A stretch of 11,746 bases of DNA from SAR324 cluster bacterium (GTDB lineage: Bacteria; SAR324; JACQKK01): positions 1 through 11,746 of the forward strand of contig JACZVE010000051.1 of the NCBI GenBank assembly GCA_022572825.1, in the 5' to 3' direction. Positions within the stretch are counted from its first letter, which is position 1. Every line of letters starts with the position of its first letter. Made by a program: the position numbers and the translations under genes. Positions 4,986-11,746 of this stretch are shown piece by piece. Under the pieces are notes generated by a model. That model had not been told where the DNA came from. It was given only the letters and a program-made list of their open reading frames with translations, and did not search any database.

Positions 4986-5765
4986 ATGCCTAATCTGCTC
5001 GCATTCGACCCCGCCCAGTTTCTCGGCTTCATCGTCATTTTCGCGCGCGTTTCGGGTGTGCTGATCTCCGCACCCGTGTTGGGTGACCAGAACATCCCCG
5101 TACAGATCAAGGTCGCCTTTGCCTTTGTGCTGTCGTTGATATTCTTTCCGGTGCTGGCGGCGCCGCAAGTGGGCGACAATCCCGACCTGCTGGACATCAT
5201 CGTGCTGCTGACGGCGGAGGTGGGTGTGGGCGTGCTGATCGGGTTTTCCGCCCGCCTGCTGCTGGCCGGTGTCGCGCTCGCGGGCGAGGTGATCGGATTT
5301 CAGATGGGGCTGGGGATAGCCAGCGTATTCGATCCCTCCTCCGAGGCTCAGGTTTCACTGATCGGGCAAATCAAGATCTCGTTCGCCCTGCTGCTGTTCG
5401 TCGTATTGGATGGCCACCATATCCTGATCCGGGCGCTCATCATGAGCTACCGGCACATCGAGCCGGGCAAGCTGGAATTGAGCCGTGCGCTGCTGGACCA
5501 CTACATGGGGCTCGCCGGGATGATCTTTCTCGTCGGGTTGCAGATCGGCGCCCCGCTGATCGTGGCGATGATGGCGGCGAACTTCAGCATCGGCTTGATT
5601 GCGCGCTCCGTCCCGCAGGTGAACGTCTTCGTGGTGGGCTTTCCGTTCACCATCGCGCTGGGTTTGTTGCTGCTGATGCTGGCATTTCCGTTCTTTATCG
5701 AGGCGCTCGGCGCATTGCACAATCAGCTGGGTAACATTCTGGATTCAGGGCTGCGACGTGGCTGA
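4986..5765 (+). CDS. fliR: flagellar export gate protein FliR
   Basis: FliR is an inner-membrane part of the flagellar type III secretion gate, forming with FliP and FliQ the channel entrance for rod, hook and filament subunits. The 259-residue product is the usual length and almost entirely hydrophobic. Family patterns include I-F-A-R-V-S-G (18-24), G-F-Q-M-G-L-G (104-110), D-G-H-H (142-145) and N-F-S-I-G-L-I-A-R-S-V-P-Q (199-211). The ATG at 4986 is chosen over an in-frame GTG at 4935 because AGAGG lies 5 nt upstream and FliR proteins normally begin just before the first membrane helix. The end overlaps flhB by 8 bp. In many gammaproteobacteria fliR follows fliP and fliQ directly; here a repressor gene and 460 bp of non-coding DNA lie upstream, so fliR is cut off from that operon. 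Confidence 0.95.
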   Translation: MPNLLAFDPAQFLGFIVIFARVSGVLISAPVLGDQNIPVQIKVAFAFVLSLIFFPVLAAPQVGDNPDLLDIIVLLTAEVGVGVLIGFSARLLLAGVALAGEVIGFQMGLGIASVFDPSSEAQVSLIGQIKISFALLLFVVLDGHHILIRALIMSYRHIEPGKLELSRALLDHYMGLAGMIFLVGLQIGAPLIVAMMAANFSIGLIARSVPQVNVFVVGFPFTIALGLLLLMLAFPFFIEALGALHNQLGNILDSGLRRG

Positions 5766-6831
5766 AGCTCCCGCACAAGAAAAAACAGAGGCCCCGACCC
5801 AAAAAAAACGGGAGGACGCCCGCAAGGAGGGGCAGGTGGCCATTAGCCGGGAAATTCCTTCCGCAGCACTGCTGGGGGCGTTTTTGGTGTATTTTCTCGT
5901 CGTGGGCGATGCCGGCCTGGTGCAGATGGAAAAGCTCTGGGTGACCACGTTTCAGCATCTCATCGCTCCCGACCTGACCATCACGGAGCTGTACCGGGGC
6001 GTGGCCAGCGGAATGTGGATCCTCGCTACGGTGATCCTGGGGCTATTCGCCGTGGCGTTCGTGGTCGCGATATTAAGCGCGATGGCGCAGGTGGGCGTGC
6101 GGGTCAATCCGATTCGCTTTCAAGGCAACCGGCTCAACCCGCTCCAGGGCCTGCGCCGCATCCTGTCGGTCAACGGGCTGGCCGAACTGCTCAAGAGCCT
6201 GTTCAAAATGGGGATCATCGGTTACGTCACCTATATCTCGCTCAGCGGGGAAATCCTGGAGCTGTTGACCCTTTCCAAGCTCCCGCTTTCCGGCATCATC
6301 AGCCACAACTTTTCCCTGCTCGCCAAGCTGTTCGGCCGCGTGGCTGTCGCGCTAATGATCCTGGCGGTGTTCGACTACCTGTTCCAACGCTGGCAGCAGG
6401 AGCAACGGCTGAAGATGACCAAGCAGGAGCTGAGGGAAGAACTGAAGCAAACCGAGGGCGACCCGCAGTTGCGAGCCCGTGTGCGGCAGATTCAGCGGGA
6501 GATGTCCCGCGCCAGGATGATGCAGAATGTGCCCAAGGCCGACGTGGTGGTGACCAACCCCACTCACTACGCGGTTGCCTTGGAGTACGACCGCGAAGTG
6601 ATGAGCGCGCCCAAGCTGACCGCCAAGGGCGCGGACTTCATTGCCGAGCGCATCAAGGCGATCGCGCGGGAAAACGACGTGCCTATCGTAGAAAATCCCC
6701 TGGTGGCACGGGAAATCTACCGGCAGGTGGAAATCGGCGACCAGGTGCCGGAGGAGTTCTTCCGCATCGTCGCGGAAATCCTGGCCTACGTGTACCGGCT
6801 GAAGGGACGTACCGCCACTTCTTCGGCCTAG
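5758..6831 (+). CDS. flhB: flagellar export switch protein FlhB
   Basis: FlhB controls the change of export substrate from rod and hook proteins to filament proteins. The 357-residue protein has the typical charged N-terminus (EKTEAPTQKKREDARKEGQ, 8-26) and four membrane helices between about 33 and 210. Its cytoplasmic domain carries the self-cleavage motif N-P-T-H at 267-270, where the family cuts itself between Asn and Pro. All of this is intact. The start is a GTG whose bases overlap the end of fliR (GTGGCTGA), giving translational coupling. Downstream, a 365-bp gap separates it from flhA, so fliR-flhB may be a separate two-gene unit. Confidence 0.96.
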   Translation: MAEAPAQEKTEAPTQKKREDARKEGQVAISREIPSAALLGAFLVYFLVVGDAGLVQMEKLWVTTFQHLIAPDLTITELYRGVASGMWILATVILGLFAVAFVVAILSAMAQVGVRVNPIRFQGNRLNPLQGLRRILSVNGLAELLKSLFKMGIIGYVTYISLSGEILELLTLSKLPLSGIISHNFSLLAKLFGRVAVALMILAVFDYLFQRWQQEQRLKMTKQELREELKQTEGDPQLRARVRQIQREMSRARMMQNVPKADVVVTNPTHYAVALEYDREVMSAPKLTAKGADFIAERIKAIARENDVPIVENPLVAREIYRQVEIGDQVPEEFFRIVAEILAYVYRLKGRTATSSA

Positions 6832-6897
6832 TGTGCCGACTCTGACGATCATGGAAAATACGAGGGCATGCGACTGCAATTGATGGTCTCGCCAAAA

Positions 6898-7083
6898 CCT
6901 CACCCCGCCTCACCACCCATCGGCGGATGCAAACAGGGTGCGCGGTGCGTCCGATTAAAGCCGATTCGTGGTGAAGCCGCTCCTCTCCGCGATTGGAGAA
7001 GGGAGAACAGGCTGGTGTCTGCTCGGGAGGTGCCATCGCCGGCTCCCCCTCCCCGAATTCGGAGAGGGGGCCGGGGGCTGAGG
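6898..7083. repeat. REP-like / small mobile repeat element
   Basis: The segment begins with CCTCACCCC (6898-6906) and ends with GGGGCTGAGG (7074-7083), which are imperfect inverted termini. Inside are two hairpins: TCTCC/GGAGA (6985-6999), and a near-perfect 26-bp palindrome at 7045-7070 (CCCCCTCCCC-GAATTC-GGAGAGGGGG) with one mismatched pair. Such CCTCACCCC...GGGGGTGAGG palindromes occur as dispersed intergenic repeats in many GC-rich gammaproteobacteria. GCAATTG occurs just outside on both sides (6876-6882, 7093-7099) but not abutting the termini, so a target duplication is unproven. Copy number in the genome cannot be seen here. Confidence 0.55.
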
Positions 7084-7101
7084 TGATTATAGGCAATTGG
7101 G

Positions 7102-7130
7102 TTGGTCCGGCCGACCGGATGTGGTATTTT
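7102..7130 (+). promoter_or_regulatory. candidate sigma-70 promoter of flhA-flhF-flhG
   Basis: TTGGTC (7102-7107) and TATTTT (7125-7130) are 17 bp apart, and the -10 box is preceded by TGG, an extended -10 element. It lies 66 bp before the flhA start. An inverted repeat GGTC/GACC overlaps the -35 box. In Pseudomonas flhA heads its own operon under sigma-54; no sigma-54 site was found here. Confidence 0.4.
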
Positions 7131-7196
7131 ATCTGACGGCGTGTTTCGGCGATTTTCGGCGTTATTAATTAATCGGCAACGCCATTGGTGGCGCAG

Positions 7197-9287
7197 ATGG
7201 CAACACAGGCTTTCAACGTTCCCGTATCCGTCCGCACTTCGCGCTACACCGATTTCGTGCTCGCTATCGGTGTGGTCAGCATCATCATGGTGCTGGTGCT
7301 GCCGGTGGTGCCGACGCTGCTGGATATCCTGCTCTCGGTGAGCATCGCGGTTTCGATCCTGATCCTGTTCGTCGCATTGTTCACGCTGCGACCGCTGGAT
7401 TTCTCGGCGTTGCCCACCGTTTTGCTGATCGCCACCCTGTTCCGCCTATCGCTCAACGTGGCATCGACCCGGCTCATCCTGGCCAACGGCAACGAGGGGC
7501 TGGGGGCGGCCGGGGCTGTGATTCAGGCCTTCGGCGAATTCGTCGTCGGGGGGAACTTCGTGGTGGGGATCATCATCTTCCTCATTCTGGTGATCATCAA
7601 CTTCGTGGTGATCACCAAGGGCGCGGGGCGCATCGCCGAGGTGGCCGCGCGCTTCACCCTGGACGCCATGCCGGGCAAGCAGATGGCCATCGACGCCGAC
7701 CTCAACGCCGGCGTCATCGACGATTCGGAGGCCAAGGTGCGCCGGTCCATGATCCAGCAGGAGGCCGACTTCTACGGATCGATGGACGGCGCCAGCAAGT
7801 TCGTGCGGGGCGATGCCATCGCCGGCCTGATCATCACCGCGGTCAACATCGTGGGCGGCCTGGTGATCGGCATCTTTCAGTTCGGCATGGACGTACCGAC
7901 GGCGCTCAACACGTACACCCTATTGACTGTGGGCGACGGCCTGGTCTCCGCGATTCCCGCTCTGATCGTGTCCGTGGCCGCCGGTATCGCCGTCACCAAG
8001 GCCTCGGTGGACGAGGCGCTCAGCGAAATCCTGAAAAGGCAGTTGCTCGGCAATTCCCGCGCGCTCATCATCGCCGCCCTGGTGATCTTCGTCTTCTCGT
8101 TGATTCCGGGCATGCCCACCTTTCCGCTGCTGATCGTCGCCATAGGTATCGGGACGCTGGCCTGGCTGCTCTATCGCGGCCGGGAACGCGCCGAGCAACG
8201 GGACATGGAATCGGCCCTGCTGGAGGCCGCCCGGGAAGCCGAGGAAGGGCCGGAGGACATCGAAAGCCTGCTGCCGATCGACCGGTTGGGAATTGAGCTG
8301 GGGTACGGGCTGATTCCGCTGGTGGATGCGGAGCAGGACGGTGAGCTGCTGGAGCGCATTAAGTCCATACGGCGCCAGGTGGCTTTGGAGAGCGGCTTCA
8401 TTGTGCCGCCGATCCACATCAAGGACAACCTGGAACTGGCCCCGGGCGCCTATTCGCTCATCATCAACGGCGTTGAGGTAGGGCGCGGCGAGGTGCTGCT
8501 GGATCACCTGCTGGCCATGAAAACCGGCGAACTTGAGGAAGAGATCACCGGAATCGAAACCATTGAGCCGGCGTTCGGGTTGCCCGCGCTGTGGATCAAT
8601 CCGGAGGACCAGGAGCGGGCGCAAATGGCCGGCTATACCGTGGTCGACCTGCCAACGGTGCTCTCCACCCACCTGATCGAGGTGATCAAGCGCCACGCGC
8701 CGGAATTTCTCGGCCGCCAGGAAGCCCAGCGGCTGCTGGACAATTTTGCCAAGAGCGAGCCCAAGGTGGTGGAGGAACTGATCCCCAACGTCCTGCCGCT
8801 GGGAACCGTGCAAAAGGTGATGCAAAACCTCCTTCGCGAGCGCGTATCCATCCGCGACCTCCACACCATCATAGAAACGCTCGCCGATATGGGGCCGGTC
8901 ACCAAGGATCCGGAGTTGCTCACCGAATACGTCCGGCAGAATATGGCGCGCACCATCACGCGGCAATATCAGACCGATGATGGCACGTTGCCATTGATCG
9001 CTCTTTCGCAGGAAGTGGAGGACCAACTGGCATCCTCTCTACAGACCACACCACAGGGAACCTTCCTGGGCATCGACCCGGAAGGGGCGCAGAGTATCAT
9101 CCAGAACATCGAGGGCGAGTTGGAGCAATTCTCGGTGCGCAACTTTCAGCCCATCCTGCTCTGCTCGCCGCTGATTCGACCACATGTCAAGAAGCTGACC
9201 GAGCGGTTCATTCCCAGTCTGGTGGTGCTTTCCCACAACGAGATCTCCACTGACGTGCGGATCGAATCACTCGGGATCGTCGGCTGA
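7197..9287 (+). CDS. flhA: flagellar export gate protein FlhA
   Basis: FlhA is the largest export gate protein. It couples proton flow to secretion and docks chaperone-subunit complexes through its cytoplasmic domain. The 696-residue product has the normal length: a membrane half with about eight helices (roughly 20-330) and a soluble C-terminal half (about 330-696). The family signature between helices 4 and 5 is complete (K-G-A-G-R-I-A-E-V-A-A-R-F near 141-153, then D-A-M-P-G-K-Q-M and D-A-D-L-N-A-G near 156-172). The ATG at 7197 is preferred over the in-frame TTG (7185) and GTG (7188) because GGTGG lies 5 nt before it, though that ribosome site is only moderate. The flhF gene follows after 52 bp, and flhA probably heads the flhA-flhF-flhG operon. 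Confidence 0.96.
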   Translation: MATQAFNVPVSVRTSRYTDFVLAIGVVSIIMVLVLPVVPTLLDILLSVSIAVSILILFVALFTLRPLDFSALPTVLLIATLFRLSLNVASTRLILANGNEGLGAAGAVIQAFGEFVVGGNFVVGIIIFLILVIINFVVITKGAGRIAEVAARFTLDAMPGKQMAIDADLNAGVIDDSEAKVRRSMIQQEADFYGSMDGASKFVRGDAIAGLIITAVNIVGGLVIGIFQFGMDVPTALNTYTLLTVGDGLVSAIPALIVSVAAGIAVTKASVDEALSEILKRQLLGNSRALIIAALVIFVFSLIPGMPTFPLLIVAIGIGTLAWLLYRGRERAEQRDMESALLEAAREAEEGPEDIESLLPIDRLGIELGYGLIPLVDAEQDGELLERIKSIRRQVALESGFIVPPIHIKDNLELAPGAYSLIINGVEVGRGEVLLDHLLAMKTGELEEEITGIETIEPAFGLPALWINPEDQERAQMAGYTVVDLPTVLSTHLIEVIKRHAPEFLGRQEAQRLLDNFAKSEPKVVEELIPNVLPLGTVQKVMQNLLRERVSIRDLHTIIETLADMGPVTKDPELLTEYVRQNMARTITRQYQTDDGTLPLIALSQEVEDQLASSLQTTPQGTFLGIDPEGAQSIIQNIEGELEQFSVRNFQPILLCSPLIRPHVKKLTERFIPSLVVLSHNEISTDVRIESLGIVG

Positions 9288-9339
9288 ACCCAGGAGGATC
9301 GATAAGGACGCGTTTCTCCCATCATGGAAAAGGCCAGGG

Positions 9340-10650
9340 ATGCAAATCAAAAGGTACCGCGGCGCAGACATGCAGGAAGCCCTGCACAAGGTCAAGCAGG
9401 AGCTCGGCACGGACGCCATCATTCTTTCCACCCGTCAGGTGCGGGGAGGCGGCGGGAAGTTCGGGCTGTTCGGAAGGCCCATGCTGGAGGTGACGGCGGC
9501 CCGGGACGTTGAGGGCGGCAGCGAGACCAACGGCGGAGTGCCCGATCCCCTCGCCCAGTCTCCCCGACGCTCCATGTTGCAGGCGTTGATCAAGGGCAAA
9601 GGGCCGGCCGATCGGACCGATGGCGCCTTCATGCGCCGGATCATGGCCAAGAATCGCATCGAGACGCGCCAGCTGCTCACCCCGCTGCAGGACGATATTC
9701 ACGAGCTCAAGGATATCCTGCACGCCGTGGGCGATGCTCACCGCAGCAACCTGCGCGAAGAGGACGACCTGCATCAGATTCGCGGCGAGCTGGGCGAGAT
9801 GCGCCAGATGCTGCATCTGCTCACGGCCGAATCGGCGGGGCTTCGCGAGGCCAATTATCCGGAAAATCTGGTGGTGCTCTATCAGCAGCTCGTCTTCGCC
9901 GGGGTGGAAGTCAAGTTTGCGCGCCGGATGATCGAAGAAGCTCTGAAGAATATCCCGGCGACGGAACTGGAAGATTTCGCTTACATGAAGATCTTCCTGG
10001 CCCGCATGCTGATGAAGATCGTAAAGGTCACCGGCGGCATCACCGCCCAGCCCGACCGGCAAACAATCGTGGCCCTGGTCGGGCCTACCGGAGTCGGCAA
10101 AACCACCACCGTGGCCAAGCTGGCCTCCGAGCAGGCGCTCAAGCACAATAAGCATGTGGCTTTGATCACCGTGGATACCTTCCGCATCGCCGCGGTGGAG
10201 CAGCTCAAGGTGTATGCCCGCATAATGGGCGTGCCCATATCGGTGGTGAACACCAAGGGCGAGCTGCGCCAGGCGATCGACAAATACGCTCAGAACGACG
10301 TGATCTTCATCGATACCGGCGGACGCTCCCAGCGCGACGAGCTGCAAATGTCCGAGCTGCGGAAGCTGTTCGGGGGCGAGGACCGGATAGACATCACCCT
10401 CACGCTGAGCGCCACCACCAAGGATGTCGATCTGACGGACATCACCCGCCGCTTCGGCGAGCTGCCGGTGGCATCGGTTTGTTTCACCAAGCTGGACGAG
10501 AGCACCACCTACGGCTCGCTGCTGAACCATTTGATCCGATTCAAGACGCCCATCGGTTATTTGGCCACGGGACAAAAAGTTCCCGAGGACATCGAAGTGG
10601 CGTCGAAGGAACGGCTGGTGGACCTGCTGCTGAATATATCCGACACATAG
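9340..10650 (+). CDS. flhF: flagellar placement GTPase FlhF
   Basis: FlhF is an SRP-type GTPase that marks the cell pole and recruits the first flagellar basal-body parts. The 436-residue protein has the family N-terminus (M-Q-I-K-R-Y, A-L-H-K-V-K-Q-E-L-G-T-D-A), a variable linker and helical region (about 50-235) and the GTPase domain. Motifs are G1 G-P-T-G-V-G-K-T (248-255), D-T-F-R-I-A-A-V-E-Q-L (279-289), G3 D-T-G-G-R-S (325-330), G4 T-K-L-D (383-386) and G-Q-K-V-P-E-D (411-417). G3 has Gly where SRP GTPases usually have Ala (DTAGR). The start matches the family N-terminus, although its ribosome site is weak; a strong AGGAGG at 9292-9297 lies too far upstream (42 nt) to serve this ATG directly. 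Confidence 0.95.
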   Translation: MQIKRYRGADMQEALHKVKQELGTDAIILSTRQVRGGGGKFGLFGRPMLEVTAARDVEGGSETNGGVPDPLAQSPRRSMLQALIKGKGPADRTDGAFMRRIMAKNRIETRQLLTPLQDDIHELKDILHAVGDAHRSNLREEDDLHQIRGELGEMRQMLHLLTAESAGLREANYPENLVVLYQQLVFAGVEVKFARRMIEEALKNIPATELEDFAYMKIFLARMLMKIVKVTGGITAQPDRQTIVALVGPTGVGKTTTVAKLASEQALKHNKHVALITVDTFRIAAVEQLKVYARIMGVPISVVNTKGELRQAIDKYAQNDVIFIDTGGRSQRDELQMSELRKLFGGEDRIDITLTLSATTKDVDLTDITRRFGELPVASVCFTKLDESTTYGSLLNHLIRFKTPIGYLATGQKVPEDIEVASKERLVDLLLNISDT

Positions 10651-10742
10651 CCGCGGCCCCCTCCTCCCAGCCCCGCGACAGACGCGTCGACCACCCCGGC
10701 GCCATTCTTGCCGTTCATGTGGCCCAGCCAAGGCGTTTTTCC

Positions 10743-11672
10743 ATGGATCAGGCCAATACCCTCAGGCGGATGGTCAGCCAGCACCGGCATGGGAAGCCCT
10801 CCCAGGGCGTGCCGCGCAGGCAAATGCGCGTCATCGCCGTGACGAGCGGCAAGGGGGGCGTCGGCAAGACCAACACCGCCGTCAACCTGGCGCTGGCCCT
10901 CAGTCGCCTGCAGCGCAGGGTTGTGCTGCTCGATGGCGACATGGGCCTGGCCAACATAGACGTGCTGCTGGGCCTGACACCGCGATATACGCTGGAACAC
11001 GTGGTGAACGGCGAGAAGGATGTCATGGATATCGTGCTGGAGGGGCCGCTGGGAGTGAAGATACTTCCCTCCAGCTCGGGCATCAGCGAGCTGTCGGAGA
11101 TGAACAAGCGGCAGCAGATGCACCTGTTTGCCGAGTTGAGCCGTATCGATGAAGACAACGACTATCTGATCATCGACACCGGAGCCGGCATCTCGTCCAA
11201 CGTGCTACGGTTCAACGCCGCAGCCAGTGAAGTGTTGCTGGTGGTGAGTCCCGAACCCACCGCTATCACCGATGCGTACGCGCTGATGAAATTGCTGGCC
11301 ATCAAGTACGACGTGCGCGACTTCGGCCTGATCGCCAACTCGGTGCAGTCCGAGCGCGACGGCCATGCCGTGTTCGAGCGTCTGAACCGGGTCAGTGAGC
11401 AGTTTTTGCAGGCCAGCCTTTCCTACCTGGGCAGCATCCCTTTCGACAAGTGCGTCCGCAACGCAGTGCGCCAGCAGACCGCCCTGCTGGAGCTCTATCC
11501 GCGAGCCCCTGCCAGCAGGAGCCTGATGCGAATCGCCGCGGTGATCGATCAACGCGCCGCTGCGTCGGCCCTGCCGCCTTCCGCCGAAACTCTGTCCAAC
11601 CCCGCCTTTCCCCCGCAGCCCCCCGCCAGTTTTTGGGACCGCTTATTGCATTGGGACCATCGGACCAAGTGA
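10743..11672 (+). CDS. flhG: MinD-like flagellar number regulator FlhG (FleN)
   Basis: FlhG/FleN is a MinD/ParA-type ATPase that limits flagella to one or few per pole, by activating FlhF GTPase and, in Pseudomonas and Vibrio, by restraining the master regulator FleQ/FlrA. The 309-residue product carries the N-terminal FlhF-activating motif D-Q-A-N-T-L-R at 2-8, a deviant Walker A S-G-K-G-G-V-G-K-T (35-43), the switch L-D-G-D-M-G-L-A-N (63-71) and Walker B Y-L-I-I-D-T-G-A-G (141-149). The reading frame is open further upstream, but the ATG at 10743 puts the D-Q-A-x-x-L-R motif at the very start, as in the family, and AAGG lies 9 nt before it. The C-terminus (about 272-309) is proline-rich and variable. 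Gap to flhF is 92 bp. In related genomes fliA usually follows; it is not reached here. Confidence 0.95.
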   Translation: MDQANTLRRMVSQHRHGKPSQGVPRRQMRVIAVTSGKGGVGKTNTAVNLALALSRLQRRVVLLDGDMGLANIDVLLGLTPRYTLEHVVNGEKDVMDIVLEGPLGVKILPSSSGISELSEMNKRQQMHLFAELSRIDEDNDYLIIDTGAGISSNVLRFNAAASEVLLVVSPEPTAITDAYALMKLLAIKYDVRDFGLIANSVQSERDGHAVFERLNRVSEQFLQASLSYLGSIPFDKCVRNAVRQQTALLELYPRAPASRSLMRIAAVIDQRAAASALPPSAETLSNPAFPPQPPASFWDRLLHWDHRTK

Positions 11673-11676
11673 AGTA

Positions 11677-11694
11677 GTGCGGCCTTGCCCGCAC
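11677..11694 (+). terminator. hairpin after flhG
   Basis: GTGCGG-CCTTGC-CCGCAC forms a 6-bp perfect stem 5 nt after the flhG stop. There is no T-run after it, so it could be a repeat-type hairpin or attenuator and not a true terminator. Confidence 0.3.
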
Positions 11695-11746
11695 GTCCCA
11701 ATCAGGCGGCGCGACCGGCGCCGGCGTGCGGCATCGGAGCCGTGGA

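Larger units (their letters stand above)
6832..7196. other. intergenic region between flhB and flhA
   Basis: This 365-bp gap interrupts the flagellar gene run. It contains a palindrome-rich, GC-rich repeat-like segment (6898-7083), then a candidate sigma-70 promoter (7102-7130) and the leader of flhA. Two copies of TTTCGGCG ten bases apart (7144-7151, 7154-7161) and a TTATTAATTAA stretch follow. Short open frames across it lack coding character and coincide with the repeats. Confidence 0.6.

Noticed and set aside
6683..7096. Minus-strand open frame across the flhB end and the flhB-flhA gap
   Set aside because: Antisense to flhB and made largely of the palindromic repeat; low-complexity Arg/Pro-rich product.

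Overview
The window (about 11.7 kb, GC-rich) reads as chromosomal DNA of a motile gammaproteobacterium, probably polarly flagellated. The evidence is a fliR-flhB-flhA-flhF-flhG run in the arrangement used by gammaproteobacteria that place flagella at the cell pole with FlhF/FlhG. Genus cannot be read from the sequence; a Chromatiales or Ectothiorhodospiraceae-type organism is only a guess.

Left part, minus strand (220-3289): a compact three-gene operon with the layout of a group 1 membrane-bound [NiFe] hydrogenase: Tat-exported small subunit, large subunit, cytochrome b. The genes are intact and tightly coupled (3-nt gap, then a 14-bp overlap). All four cysteines that should hold the Ni-Fe centre are nevertheless replaced (Ser60, Ser63, Ser492, Asp495), and so are the active-site canopy arginine and all four proximal Fe-S cluster cysteines. 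Two of the four expected haem histidines of the cytochrome are also missing. The distal and medial Fe-S sites are not only kept but altered: an all-Cys distal site and a fourth Cys in the medial site. The large subunit ends exactly at the residue where normal hydrogenases are cut during maturation. This looks like a hydrogenase-derived complex with a new role and not a decaying gene cluster, and it is the main discovery candidate here.

Middle (3290-4985): a 579-bp divergent intergenic region carries two separate short-repeat arrays, a 13-bp tandem repeat and a triplicated GTGNCAC palindrome. It leads into a LexA/CI-like S24 repressor-protease (3869-4525) with its Ser-Lys dyad and a Cys-Gly cleavage site. 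A 460-bp gene-poor stretch follows, with hairpins and AT-rich inverted repeats.

Right part, plus strand (4986-11672): flagellar type III export gate genes fliR and flhB (8-bp overlap), a 365-bp gap holding REP-like palindromes and a probable promoter, then flhA, flhF and flhG. FliR, FlhB and FlhA form the membrane export gate that sends flagellar subunits out. FlhF (SRP-type GTPase) and FlhG (MinD-like ATPase) set flagellar position and number. fliP and fliQ, which usually precede fliR, are not in the window.
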